This document shows, piece by piece, positions 47,098-55,721 of a stretch of DNA of 64,000 nucleotides. The DNA comes from an uncultured Bacteroidia bacterium. GTDB taxonomy: Bacteria; Bacteroidota; Bacteroidia; Bacteroidales; UBA932. The notes under the pieces were generated by a model that searched no databases, was not told the origin of the DNA, and saw only the letters and a program-made list of their open reading frames with translations. The stretch lies in the NCBI GenBank assembly GCA_902762655.1, contig CACWOZ010000011.1, positions 29,659-93,658 on the forward strand, written 5' to 3'. Both the position numbers and the translations under genes were made by a program. Positions within the stretch are counted from its first letter, which is position 1; every line of letters starts with the position of its first letter.

Positions 47098-47134
47098 TGT
47101 AAAAAAGTTGACTAAAAAGCGCAACTTTTTTACA
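47098..47134. terminator. 13-bp hairpin terminator after mazG
   Basis: TGTAAAAAAGTTG (47098-47110) and CAACTTTTTTACA (47122-47134) are exact reverse complements with an 11-base loop; T-runs follow. It lies 62 bases after the mazG stop and can serve both strands. Confidence 0.7.
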
Positions 47135-47172
47135 CTTTTGGCCCTCTATCGCCGTTTTTTGTTTCAACTTTT

Positions 47173-47280
47173 TTAATCGTTTTGACCGGCAGCCCAGTTG
47201 TTACGCGCTTCGATGCCCGTGGTCCAGCCGTGGAGGTCGTAGCTGAAGGCGTTGTACCCGATGTTGTCCGGGCCGTCGCC
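47173..47280 (-). pseudogene. 36-codon open remnant of an unknown coding sequence
   Basis: Reading the minus strand from after TAG (47281-47283) to TAA (47173-47175) gives 35 residues: GDGPDNIGYNAFSYDL, then HGWTTGIEARNNWAAGQND. The sequence looks protein-like (aromatic and Gly-rich), but has no start codon. YDLHGWTTGI recalls YD/RHS-type repeats of Bacteroidales, from memory only. It lies between mazG and rsmD and may be a remnant of a lost gene. Confidence 0.35.
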
Positions 47281-47309
47281 CTATTCCGCAGCCCATTTAC
47301 AAAAGGCCC

Positions 47310-47846
47310 CTAAAGGGCTGTAAAGAACGAGAAGTGGACGCGGCCGTAGATTTTCTCCTTTACGAAGCGGGGGTGGGCGGTGAATGAGTGTTCGTCGCCG
47401 TGCTCGAGGATGAAGTAGCAGTCCGGGTGTAGAATGTTCTGGCCGAGGACCTTGTCGGGAAGGGTTTCGAGGCCTTCGAGGGCATAGGGGGGATCGGCGA
47501 AAACAAGGTCGAACTTTTCGGTGCAGATAGGCAGGAAGTCGAAGACATTGTCCCGCACCATTGTCACGTTGTCCAGCCCGAGACGGGCCGCTTCCTTCTT
47601 TATGAAAGATGCATTCTCGCGAGCCATCTCCACGCAATACACACGGGAAGCGCCACGAGACGCGAACTCGAAACTGATGGCCCCCGTTCCGCCGAAAAGG
47701 TCGAGCACCTTCAGGTCCTCGAATTCATATTCGTTGTTCAGGACATTGAAAAGGCCCTCCTTGGCGAAATCCGTGGTGGGCCGTGCCGAGTAACGCTGAG
47801 GCAACTCGATAGTCTTTCCCTTGAGGGATCCTCCGATTATCCTCAT
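47310..47846 (-). CDS. rsmD: 16S rRNA (guanine966-N2)-methyltransferase
   Basis: 178 residues from ATG 47846 (MRIIGGSLKGKTIELP); the longer frame to 48125 runs antisense-like through the neighbouring gene and was not used. The Rossmann SAM-binding motif is VLDLFGGTGAISFEFASRG and the N6/N2-methyltransferase motif is DLVFADPPYALEG. RPTTDFAKEGLFNVL is characteristic of RsmD. The start overlaps the upstream DUF3822-like gene by four bases. Confidence 0.93.
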   Translation of the reverse strand: MRIIGGSLKGKTIELPQRYSARPTTDFAKEGLFNVLNNEYEFEDLKVLDLFGGTGAISFEFASRGASRVYCVEMARENASFIKKEAARLGLDNVTMVRDNVFDFLPICTEKFDLVFADPPYALEGLETLPDKVLGQNILHPDCYFILEHGDEHSFTAHPRFVKEKIYGRVHFSFFTAL

Positions 47847-48322
47847 ATCTGCTCCACAGATTTGAAATAGCGGTACAGGCTCATCTCCTCTTCTGGGCCG
47901 ATGAGGCTGCGCATACAGATTGAGGATATCTCGGGATTGAGTTGAAGCTGCTTCATGGCAAGGAAGAGATAGTACTCTGCCGTGGTGAAATCCTGTGCCT
48001 CGAACACATTTGCCAGAAGCAGGCTGCCACCCTGGGCGATGGCAAGATACAGGTGGTTTTCTTTGTAGGACGCCACTATCTTGTTGTAATCCCGGCATTT
48101 GGGCAGGTCCTGCAACACATACCATAGTTCCGGAAGAGCCTCTACCCTTTCATTATCAACGGCATACACCAAAACAGCGTCGTACTGGGGCACATCCGCC
48201 CATTTAACGACATCGCTCTCCTTCAAACAGGCGACTTCTGCAAGAGTTTCCCTTGCAGAAGTCGTGTTAAAGAAGTGCGTTGGCACAAGCGTGCACGCAG
48301 GTGTGAGAATGGAGACGTCCAC
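47843..48322 (-). CDS. DUF3822-like protein
   Basis: 159 residues, soluble, no signal peptide. MDVSILTPACTLVPTHFFNTTSA at the N-terminus and ENHLYLAIAQGGSLLLANVFEAQDFTTAEYYLFLAMKQLQLNPE further on match the Bacteroidota DUF3822 family, which commonly sits next to rsmD; that neighbourhood is the best support. The family is proposed to have an actin-like ATPase fold. This copy appears shorter than usual. Function unknown. Four-base overlap with rsmD and two bases after the next gene upstream. Confidence 0.65.
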   Translation of the reverse strand: MDVSILTPACTLVPTHFFNTTSARETLAEVACLKESDVVKWADVPQYDAVLVYAVDNERVEALPELWYVLQDLPKCRDYNKIVASYKENHLYLAIAQGGSLLLANVFEAQDFTTAEYYLFLAMKQLQLNPEISSICMRSLIGPEEEMSLYRYFKSVEQI

Positions 48323-48324
48323 CT

Positions 48325-49020
48325 CTACTCCCAGTTACCGGCGTTGTTGTTAGGCGCGGTGACGGAACCGACCTGCAGGCCCTCGTAACGGTTCTGATCC
48401 TTCTTTTCGGCATCGAGATTGATACGGAGCTGGTTGTCCATGCCCTTGAGGAGTGCCTTGTAAGGCATCTTGGCCTCGAACAGAGGAACGGGAACACCGG
48501 AAACGGTCTTCACGACAGCCTCCATGAGCACTTCCTGACCGCCGGAGAAGGGGATGTATTTGAGAGAGTCCACGATGAAATTGTCGCGGCCCGTAAAGAG
48601 GGTGTCTTTCACGGGGATCTTGGTCTCTACGGAGAAGACGAGGTCTTTGTCGCCGGCTTCATAAAGCTTGAGGAAATCTTCGCCGGTCATCTTCTTGCGG
48701 GAAGCCTTCTTGACCTTCTCGGTATGTGCGACTGCAAGGGAGTCGTCCATGGAACCGACCTGCATCACGATGCCCATCTTGCCATTGTTGTAGAAGTCTG
48801 CGAGAGAATCAACGGTGGAGGTAAACTTGCCGTTCACGCTCTTGAACGCAACCTGAAGGGTACGGATGTCTTTCAGGCGCTGGATGGCCACGGATTCACG
48901 ATAAGCCTTCTGCTTGTTGAAGTTCACAGGTTTCATGATGCTCTTGACGATAAGGTCGACAAGAAGGATGCAGAGGAGGAACAGGACGATCTCAAGAATG
49001 ATCTTTACTGACTTTTTCAT
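48325..49020 (-). CDS. Conserved hypothetical protein with N-terminal membrane anchor
   Basis: 231 residues. One transmembrane helix (IILEIVLFLLCILLVDLIV, about 7-25), then a soluble domain (VAIQRLKDIRTLQVAFKSVNGKFTSTVDSLADFYNN). That segment resembles the alpha-helix of pseudopilin-like proteins used in Bacteroidota, but the match is not firm. The C-terminus is Asn/Gly-rich. Two bases before the DUF3822-like gene, with rsmD following, so a three-gene unit is likely. The region upstream is divergent with nrnA. Confidence 0.65.
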   Translation of the reverse strand: MKKSVKIILEIVLFLLCILLVDLIVKSIMKPVNFNKQKAYRESVAIQRLKDIRTLQVAFKSVNGKFTSTVDSLADFYNNGKMGIVMQVGSMDDSLAVAHTEKVKKASRKKMTGEDFLKLYEAGDKDLVFSVETKIPVKDTLFTGRDNFIVDSLKYIPFSGGQEVLMEAVVKTVSGVPVPLFEAKMPYKALLKGMDNQLRINLDAEKKDQNRYEGLQVGSVTAPNNNAGNWE

Positions 49021-49092
49021 ATTTCGTTTCTATAATTTCAAGTATATCCGCACAAAGTTAGAAAATTCATTTTTCAAATGCAATATTCTTAT

Positions 49093-49100
49093 TAAATTTG
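49093..49100 (+). promoter_or_regulatory. -7 element of nrnA
   Basis: TAAATTTG, 11 bases before ATG 49112. Confidence 0.5.
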
Positions 49101-49111
49101 CTCGCGAAAAA

Positions 49112-50143
49112 ATGGAAAACATCTCTGTACTAAAGCAATTGTTCAGCAGAGCCTCGAAAGTTTCGGTTGTGGTTCATACCCACCCGGACGGAGATGCGCT
49201 GGGAAGCGGAGCCGCCCTTGTCACCTACCTGTCACAAAGGCTCGGCAAAGACGCCATGCTGATTATCCCGGACAGTGCCCCCGACACGATATCATTCATT
49301 ACCGAGGGTATGGACGTGCTGGATGCATCACTGCTCCCGGAAGAAGCCGCGGAACGCATTTCGCAGTCCGACCTCCTGGTCATCCTTGACCTCAACGAGC
49401 TGCACCGCACAGAACAACTTGCCCCCATTATTTCTTCTTCATCCGCCCGGAAGATCCTTGTCGACCACCACCTCCGTCCACAACTCGACGGATTCTCCCT
49501 CGCCTTCTCCGAGCCATGGAGATCATCTACCTGCGAACTGCTTTTTTTCATCCTGAAAGAACTTGAAGACGGGCAGGTCCGGAACATTCCCGCCCCCAGC
49601 CTTACAGCCCTCATGGCAGGCATGACCACCGACACCAACAACTTCGCCAACTCGGTAATACCAAGCACATTGCAGATGGCGGCCGAATTGCTTCAGGCAG
49701 GTGTCGACAGGGACGGCATCATAGACAAACTCTACCATAGCGACAGGCAGCAGCGCCTGATGGCTTTCGCCGACATGGTAGCGAACCACCTCACCATCCT
49801 CCCCTCCGGAATATCCTATATGATAATGACTTCGGAGATGCAGGATGCCTATGGCACGGATGCCGGGGAAACAGAAGGCCTGGTGAACGTGCCTCTGACG
49901 ATGCAAAAGGTCCGTATGAGCATCTTCCTGCGCGAAGAAGGAGGGCTGTTCCGTGTGAGCATCCGCTCCAAGCGCGGAATATCCGCCCGCAACATGGCTG
50001 CAGAGTATTTCCACGGAGGAGGACATGAACTTGCTGCGGGAGGCAAAATCTTCTGGCCGCAGGACATTCCATCGAAAGAAGCCGCATCCTCCTATCTCGA
50101 AGAGATTGCGGCACGATTTCTGCGAAACGAAACGACGAATTGA
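49112..50143 (+). CDS. nrnA: DHH-family phosphoesterase (NrnA-like oligoribonuclease/pAp phosphatase)
   Basis: 343 residues. DHH motifs: VVHTHPDGDALGSG (residues about 19-32), LLVILDLNELHR, ILVDHHLRPQ and GMTTDTNNFANS, then a DHHA1 domain ending YFHGGGHELAAGG. It degrades nano-RNA and/or 3'-phosphoadenosine phosphate. The listed start ATG 49112 follows TAAATTTG by 11 bases; the longer frame from 48914 is antisense to the neighbouring gene. First gene of a rightward run with FKBP, MATE and serine hydrolase genes. Confidence 0.93.
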   Translation: MENISVLKQLFSRASKVSVVVHTHPDGDALGSGAALVTYLSQRLGKDAMLIIPDSAPDTISFITEGMDVLDASLLPEEAAERISQSDLLVILDLNELHRTEQLAPIISSSSARKILVDHHLRPQLDGFSLAFSEPWRSSTCELLFFILKELEDGQVRNIPAPSLTALMAGMTTDTNNFANSVIPSTLQMAAELLQAGVDRDGIIDKLYHSDRQQRLMAFADMVANHLTILPSGISYMIMTSEMQDAYGTDAGETEGLVNVPLTMQKVRMSIFLREEGGLFRVSIRSKRGISARNMAAEYFHGGGHELAAGGKIFWPQDIPSKEAASSYLEEIAARFLRNETTN

Positions 50144-50153
50144 AAGACTAAGT

Positions 50154-51167
50154 ATGAAACTAAAATATATTACAATTGGCCTTTCCCTGCTTCTTCTGGC
50201 GTCCTGCGCCAGGGAGAAGACCGCCGGCCTGAACGACGATGCCAAACGCTATTTCGATGCATGGATTTCCCGGAACCATCCCGGTGCAGTACGCACACCT
50301 CTCGGAGCATATGTGCTTAGCGAGACTCCCGGGACAGGCACCGAAGCCGCGAGCCTGGCATACGTCCGCGTCAACTATACCACCCATACTCTCAAAGGTC
50401 AGATGCAGACCACGACTGTCGAAAAAGTTGCAAGGCAGAACGGAAACTACGACCAGACCAAGTACTACGGTCCCATCGTCGGCTACCGCGGAGAAGGTCT
50501 GGAAGTCATGGCAGCCGGCCTGGAAGAAGCAATCTCCACGATGAAGACAGGAGGCCGTAAGACCGTTGCGGTTCCCGGATGGCTCAGCAAAGCGGAAAGA
50601 TATTACACCGAAGAAGAATACCTTAAGAATTGCTCGGGAACCGACCTCATCTATGATCTCGAACTGGTCGACGCCTTCGATGACATCGAGGCCTGGGAAC
50701 TCGATTCCCTGCGCCGTTTCATGACCAAGAACTACCCGGCCGCCGTTGAAGACTCCGAACAGGAAGGATTCTTCTATGTGAAAACCCGGGACGGGCTCGA
50801 CAAAGAGTTCGCAGCGGACACTACCATCTACATCAACTACACCGGAAGACTCCTTAACGGACGCGCATTCGACACCACCATTGCGGATACCGCGAAGGTA
50901 TGGGGATTGTATTCCAGTTCCAAGACCTATAAACAACAGCAGGTCAAATGGTTCTCCTCCGACAAAGACTACACGTCGATAACTCTTGGAGAAGATGAAA
51001 CCAGCGTCATATCCGGTTTCGCCTACGGCCTGAGCCTGATGCATCCAGGAGAGGCCGGCAAGTGCTTCTTCGTGTCGAAATACGGTTACAGCGGTTCCGG
51101 ATCCGGCAATTCCATTCCTTCCTTCTCCCCTCTTTGTTTCGAACTGGAAATAACCGAAAAGCCATAA
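50154..51167 (+). CDS. FKBP-type peptidyl-prolyl isomerase lipoprotein
   Basis: 337 residues from ATG 50154; the frame upstream belongs to nrnA. The lipobox LLASC places the lipid Cys at residue 18. Two FKBP-like domains: residues about 100-190 (GLEVMAAGLEEAISTMKTGGRKTVAVPGWLSKAERY) and 235-335 (TTIYINYTGRLLNGRAFDTT, ISGFAYGLSLMHPGEAGKCFFVSKYGYSGSGSG). The first is degenerate. Such proteins assist folding of outer-membrane and periplasmic proteins. Ten bases after nrnA and one base before the MATE gene. Confidence 0.85.
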   Translation: MKLKYITIGLSLLLLASCAREKTAGLNDDAKRYFDAWISRNHPGAVRTPLGAYVLSETPGTGTEAASLAYVRVNYTTHTLKGQMQTTTVEKVARQNGNYDQTKYYGPIVGYRGEGLEVMAAGLEEAISTMKTGGRKTVAVPGWLSKAERYYTEEEYLKNCSGTDLIYDLELVDAFDDIEAWELDSLRRFMTKNYPAAVEDSEQEGFFYVKTRDGLDKEFAADTTIYINYTGRLLNGRAFDTTIADTAKVWGLYSSSKTYKQQQVKWFSSDKDYTSITLGEDETSVISGFAYGLSLMHPGEAGKCFFVSKYGYSGSGSGNSIPSFSPLCFELEITEKP

Positions 51168-51168
51168 T

Positions 51169-52542
51169 ATGAGCACTGCTGCACAAGGGAAGGCTCCTCT
51201 GGAGTTGGAAACCAAGAAAATAAGCACATTGCTCAAAGAATACGCGGTCCCTGGCATCATTGCCATGACCGCGAGTTCTTTGTACAATATGGTGGACAGC
51301 ATCTACATCGGGCACATCAAGGATGTGGGCGCGCTGGCCATCTCCGGCCTTGCCGTAACCTTCCCCGTAATGAATCTGGGCACGGCCATAGGCACGCTGG
51401 TCGGTGTCGGAGCATCCACCCTCACCTCAATGCTGCTGGGGCAGAAGAACTACGTTACCGCCAACAAGGTACTGCCCAACGTGGTCACCCTCAACGTTGT
51501 GCTCGGAGCCCTGTTCTCCATCCTGGTACTGGCATTCCTCAAGCCGGTGCTCTACTTCTTCGGAGCAAGCGACGCCATCTACCCTTTCGCCAGGGACTAT
51601 ATGGTAATCATCCTCGCCGGGTTCATAATCTCTCATCTGTATTTCGGCCTGAACGCCCTGATACGCGCTACCGGTAATCCACGGCTGGCCATGGGACTGA
51701 CGCTGTTCACGGTCATCAGCAATGCGATACTGGATCCGATATTCATCTTCGGGCTGGGGCTCGGGGTCAAGGGCGCGGCCATCGCCACGGTGCTCTGCCA
51801 GACCATATCACTTGTCTACAGTCTGGTATACTTCTCTTCCGGCAAGAATGTCATCCACTTCGGCAAGCGCATCTTCGGGTTCAGTTCCAAGATTGCCCGC
51901 ACTTCGCTCGGAATAGGGCTGGGGCCCTTCCTCATGAATGCCGCGGCATGTCTGGTTTCGATGTTCATCAACCAGCAGCTCCGCAAATATGGAGGCGACC
52001 TCGCTATCGGCGCCTACGGCATCATCAACCGGGTCTCCTTCCTCTTCCTCATGGTCGTGATGGGCATCAACCAGGGAATGCAGCCCATCGCCAGTTACAA
52101 TTTCGGAGCAGGCAAAGGCCAGAGAGTCAAGGAGGTATACTGGTTGAGCGTTTTCTGGGCCACCCTCGTGACCACCGTGGGCTTCCTGGTATTCGAACTC
52201 TTCCCGGGAGCCGCAGTGTCGATGTTCACCAACGACGCCGAACTCAAGGGGCTGGCGGTGCATGGCATGCGCCTGATGAACTTCACCTTCCCCATTATCG
52301 GTTTCCAGATCATAAGTACCAACCTCTTCCAGTGCCTCGGAATGGTAAAGAAGAGCGTGTTCCTTTCTCTCAGCAGGCAACTCATCTTCCTGTTGCCCGC
52401 CCTCTACCTGCTGCCCCTCACCTTTGGCATCGAAGGCGTATGGCTCAGTTATCCTGCATCTGACGTGCTGGCCTTTACCTGCACGGTAATACTCATTATC
52501 CGTCTCATACGGCAACTCGAAAGAAGTGAAAAACCCCAATAA
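51169..52542 (+). CDS. MATE family efflux transporter
   Basis: 457 residues with twelve hydrophobic helices. The entry segment VPGIIAMTASSLYNMVDSIYIGHIKDVGALAISGLAVTFPVMNLG and RATGNPRLAMGLTLFTVISNAILDPIFIFGLGLGVKGAAIATVLCQ are typical of the DinF/NorM-like MATE family, as is NQGMQPIASYNFGAG. It exports cationic drugs or metabolites with Na+ or H+. The end overlaps the next gene's GTG by 17 bases. Confidence 0.94.
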   Translation: MSTAAQGKAPLELETKKISTLLKEYAVPGIIAMTASSLYNMVDSIYIGHIKDVGALAISGLAVTFPVMNLGTAIGTLVGVGASTLTSMLLGQKNYVTANKVLPNVVTLNVVLGALFSILVLAFLKPVLYFFGASDAIYPFARDYMVIILAGFIISHLYFGLNALIRATGNPRLAMGLTLFTVISNAILDPIFIFGLGLGVKGAAIATVLCQTISLVYSLVYFSSGKNVIHFGKRIFGFSSKIARTSLGIGLGPFLMNAAACLVSMFINQQLRKYGGDLAIGAYGIINRVSFLFLMVVMGINQGMQPIASYNFGAGKGQRVKEVYWLSVFWATLVTTVGFLVFELFPGAAVSMFTNDAELKGLAVHGMRLMNFTFPIIGFQIISTNLFQCLGMVKKSVFLSLSRQLIFLLPALYLLPLTFGIEGVWLSYPASDVLAFTCTVILIIRLIRQLERSEKPQ

Positions 52543-53821
52543 GAAATACGTTTACTCCGCCCTTGCGGTTCTCCTGGTCCTGATTGCTGTCATTCTCGCC
52601 ATTCCTTCCGGCAAAGGAGAGAACAGGAAAAATGCATCCATCAAGGGAATCAACGCGGTGCTTACAAACGAAATGTCCGACTGCGAAGACCTGGCGAAGA
52701 TGGAAAAGGACCTGCGCATTTTCATGCAGCGCTGGCAGATACGTGGTTTGGAGCTGGCCGTGATGCGTAACGATTCCCTGCTGTATTCCAAGGGATTCGG
52801 CTGGGCGGATCAGGAGAAGGAAGAAGCGATGCGCCCCGGCACAATCATGCGCGTGGCATCCGTGAGCAAGCTGGTTACCGCAGCCGGAATAATGAAACTG
52901 GCGGAAGATGGCAGACTGCGCCTGACAGACAAGGTTTTCGGGCCGGGCGGAATACTCAAAGACACGGTCTACACCAATCATATAAAGGACAAAGGCTATT
53001 ACGATATCACCGTGGAGCAACTCCTGCGCCACGAGGGAGGCCTGACCATACGCCGCGGGGATCCGATGTTCCGCACGCGCGACCTTATGAACATCTACCA
53101 TCTAGACGAAGTTCCCGACCAGAACACCCTGACTTCCATTGCGGTCCGAAAGCGCCTCGACTACACTCCCGGCAAGAGCCACGAGTATTCGAATTTCGGC
53201 TATCTGCTGCTGAGTATGGTAATCGAGCAGAAGACCGGGAAAGGCTATGAGGAGTGGATGCAACAGAATGTGCTGGAGCCGGCCGGATGCCAGGACTTCC
53301 ACCTCGCATACAATTCATATGAAGAAAGGCATCCAGGCGAGAGCCGTTACCATATGCAGGACAATGACCCCAAAGTGCCCAAATACGACAACAGCGCCGA
53401 TTCTGTGGCACGCTGCTACGGCGGCAACGACATCCGCGCTCTCAAAGGCGCAGGAGCCTGGGTATGCTCGGCACCTGAACTTGCACGTTTCGTGGCCTCT
53501 ATCGACGGCAAACCCGGAGTTCCCGACATCTTGAGCCGAAAGAGTGTGCAGGAGATGACTGCCTATAGCAAAGATCACAAGTTCAGCCTCGGTTGGAACA
53601 GTACCGATCCTAAGAAAGGCTGGCTGCGCACCGGGTCTCTTTCCGGCACCAGCGCATACCTTATGAACTTCCCGGATGGCGAGTGCTGGATCCTGCTCTC
53701 GAACACCCATGCATGGAAAGGTCCGAGATTCTCCCGGACCGTCCATAATTTTATTCAGCAGTGCAGACTGCGCTATAGCATAAAGATGCCTTCACGCGAT
53801 TTGTTTACATCGATTCAATGA
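52526..53821 (+). CDS. Serine hydrolase, class C beta-lactamase/penicillin-binding-like
   Basis: 431 residues. Starts with GTG 52526 inside the end of the MATE gene. One N-terminal transmembrane or signal helix (YSALAVLLVLIAVILAI) is followed by the beta-lactamase domain with SVSK (SxxK, residues about 109-112), YSNFGYLLLSMVIEQKTG (YxN), and a C-terminal RTGSLSGTSAYL that takes the KTG/HTG role. It is more likely a D,D-carboxypeptidase or esterase-type enzyme than a true beta-lactamase. The 3' end overlaps the GH2 gene by 17 bases on the other strand. Confidence 0.86.
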   Translation: MKNPNKKYVYSALAVLLVLIAVILAIPSGKGENRKNASIKGINAVLTNEMSDCEDLAKMEKDLRIFMQRWQIRGLELAVMRNDSLLYSKGFGWADQEKEEAMRPGTIMRVASVSKLVTAAGIMKLAEDGRLRLTDKVFGPGGILKDTVYTNHIKDKGYYDITVEQLLRHEGGLTIRRGDPMFRTRDLMNIYHLDEVPDQNTLTSIAVRKRLDYTPGKSHEYSNFGYLLLSMVIEQKTGKGYEEWMQQNVLEPAGCQDFHLAYNSYEERHPGESRYHMQDNDPKVPKYDNSADSVARCYGGNDIRALKGAGAWVCSAPELARFVASIDGKPGVPDILSRKSVQEMTAYSKDHKFSLGWNSTDPKKGWLRTGSLSGTSAYLMNFPDGECWILLSNTHAWKGPRFSRTVHNFIQQCRLRYSIKMPSRDLFTSIQ

Positions 53822-55670
53822 CCTCGCGGTTGGCTGCCGCCACGCGGGCGGGGATGAGTTTGTCCACCTTGCGGTCGTAGGTCATAAGACCGTTCACTTC
53901 CCTCTCGACATCGGTAGTCTGGGTATAAACTGCCGCTGAACATCCTTCCTTTACAAGCGGGATGAGGAGTTTCGCGAATTCCTCATACTTGGCAGTGGTT
54001 TCCTCGATGTTGGACATTTTTACATAGCCCCAGTTGCGCTGGTCCATCCATGTATGGCCTTCCACGGGCAGGCCTATTCCGCCGAATTCGCCAAGGACAT
54101 TGACCATCTCGGGATCCCATATACGCATTGCAGGCTCGGGATAATGGTGGGAATCGAGAATATCCCCAACCCCGCCAGAAATCCAGTTGCCGCCGGAAGC
54201 CATATTCACCAGGCGGGAGGGATCCAGGGTCTTTGCCATTTCCACTATCTGCGGAGTGTCAAACTGTCCCCAGGCTTCATTGAAAGGCACCCAGGCGACG
54301 ACACAAGGGAATTTCTTGTGCTGGTTTATGATATTCTTCCATTCCCTGCGGAAATTCTCCCGAGCCTCCTCGCTTAACTGGTCGGAGTTACCAACGTCGT
54401 ACTTGTCTATCCCCTGGGCCCACTCTTCGTGGGCGCAGCGGCGCATACTCGGCATATCCTGCCATACCAGGATTCCAAGCTGGTCGCAATGGAAATACCA
54501 GCGGTCCGGCTCAACCTTCACGTGCTTGCGTATCATATTGAAGCCGTATTCCTTGGTGCGCTCCACATCGAAGCGGAGAGCCTCGTCGCAGGGTGCGGTG
54601 TAGAGGCCGTCCGGCCACCAGCCCTGGTCGAGGGGACCGAACTGGAACAAGGGTTTTCCATTCAGAGCCATACGCTTGTGGGCGTCGGCATCCTTCACCA
54701 CCGAGATCTCACGCAGGGCAGTGTATGCATTCACGTCATCGATGGTCTTTCCATCATGCTGAAGCCTGATGCGCAGCCCGTAGAGATAAGGGCTGTCGGG
54801 GCTCCAGTAATGAGGGTCATCTACTTTGAGAACGGCCTTGCCGTCTTCGGCCGCAGCCGTGCAGAGCACCTTGCTGCCGGGATGCTCTGGATCGTACCCT
54901 ATGCTGCCTTCCAGCAGTTCGACAACGGCTTTACCCTCTCCGCAGATTTCGGGATAGACGCTGATAGTGCCGTCTTCGATCGAGCATTCCACCTGATAGT
55001 CAGCAATGTGGCCGGTTTTTTCCACTGCCTCGGCCCAGACAGTCTGCCAGATGCCGGAAACAGGCTGATACCAGATGCTGCCCCTGTCAGGGCTGAAAAC
55101 CTGCTTTCCACGGGGCTGCAATTCGCCAACCTCGGTAGCGTCCGTTACCTTAAGCACGATTTCATTCTCCCCTTTTGTGAGGTAAGGGCTGATATAGAAT
55201 TCAAAAGAATCGTAGCCTCCCTTGTGATCTCCGGCCTTGTTGCCGTTAACCCACACTTCGCTGGACCAGTCTACTGCGCCAAAGTGGAGGATCACGTCCT
55301 TTTTCTTCCATTTCGCAGGAAGCTTGAAAGTGCGTCGATACCATAGAGCGTGCTCGTTGTCCAGGCTGCCGGCAACACCGGAGAGCGAAGATTCTATGCA
55401 GAAAGGCACAAGTATATTGCCTTCCGCTTCGGGCATTGTTTCATCTTCCGCTGCAGCGATGGCATATTCCCAGAAGCCGTTCAGGTTCAGGTAGGTATTT
55501 CTGACAAGTTGCGGCCTGGGATACTCCTGATGTACGTTTGCAGGGTCTACTTTTTCGGCCCATATGGTTTTGATGCGGTCGCCGGCAGGAGCCCAGGCGG
55601 GAATGACTGTCTTTGCAGTGCAGGCGCAGAGCATGGCTGCGCATAAAAATAAGGGAATCCGATTATTCAT
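53805..55670 (-). CDS. Glycoside hydrolase family 2 lipoprotein
   Basis: 621 residues with a lipoprotein signal (LCAAMLCAC, Cys about 17). Domains in order: N-terminal jelly-roll sugar-binding domain (LNLNGFWEYAIA, ALWYRRTFKLPAKWKKKDVILHFGAVDWSSEVWVNG), Ig-like domain, and the TIM barrel with RKHVKVEPDRWYFHCDQLGILVWQDMP, the acid/base Glu in VPFNEAWGQ and the nucleophile Glu in VLGEFGGIG. Likely a beta-galactosidase, glucuronidase or mannosidase. Promoter TAAATTTG at 55690-55697. Surface-exposed or periplasmic polysaccharide use is inferred; no SusC/D pair is nearby. Confidence 0.9.
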   Translation of the reverse strand: MNNRIPLFLCAAMLCACTAKTVIPAWAPAGDRIKTIWAEKVDPANVHQEYPRPQLVRNTYLNLNGFWEYAIAAAEDETMPEAEGNILVPFCIESSLSGVAGSLDNEHALWYRRTFKLPAKWKKKDVILHFGAVDWSSEVWVNGNKAGDHKGGYDSFEFYISPYLTKGENEIVLKVTDATEVGELQPRGKQVFSPDRGSIWYQPVSGIWQTVWAEAVEKTGHIADYQVECSIEDGTISVYPEICGEGKAVVELLEGSIGYDPEHPGSKVLCTAAAEDGKAVLKVDDPHYWSPDSPYLYGLRIRLQHDGKTIDDVNAYTALREISVVKDADAHKRMALNGKPLFQFGPLDQGWWPDGLYTAPCDEALRFDVERTKEYGFNMIRKHVKVEPDRWYFHCDQLGILVWQDMPSMRRCAHEEWAQGIDKYDVGNSDQLSEEARENFRREWKNIINQHKKFPCVVAWVPFNEAWGQFDTPQIVEMAKTLDPSRLVNMASGGNWISGGVGDILDSHHYPEPAMRIWDPEMVNVLGEFGGIGLPVEGHTWMDQRNWGYVKMSNIEETTAKYEEFAKLLIPLVKEGCSAAVYTQTTDVEREVNGLMTYDRKVDKLIPARVAAANREVIESM

Positions 55671-55689
55671 ATTTTTAGTGTAGTTTGCA

Positions 55690-55715
55690 CAAATTTACGA
55701 AAAATATTATCTTTA
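55690..55715. promoter_or_regulatory. Divergent promoter region between the GH2 and GHL10 genes
   Basis: Minus strand TAAATTTG at 55690-55697 for the GH2 gene, 19 bases before ATG 55670. Plus strand TATCTTTA at 55708-55715 (one mismatch) lies six bases before GTG 55722. Confidence 0.5.
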
Positions 55716-55721
55716 CGAACT

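Noticed and set aside
52526-53821. Beta-lactam resistance gene
   Set aside because: SxxK and YxN are present, but these are shared by many class C-like peptidases and esterases; no specific resemblance to a resistance enzyme was seen.
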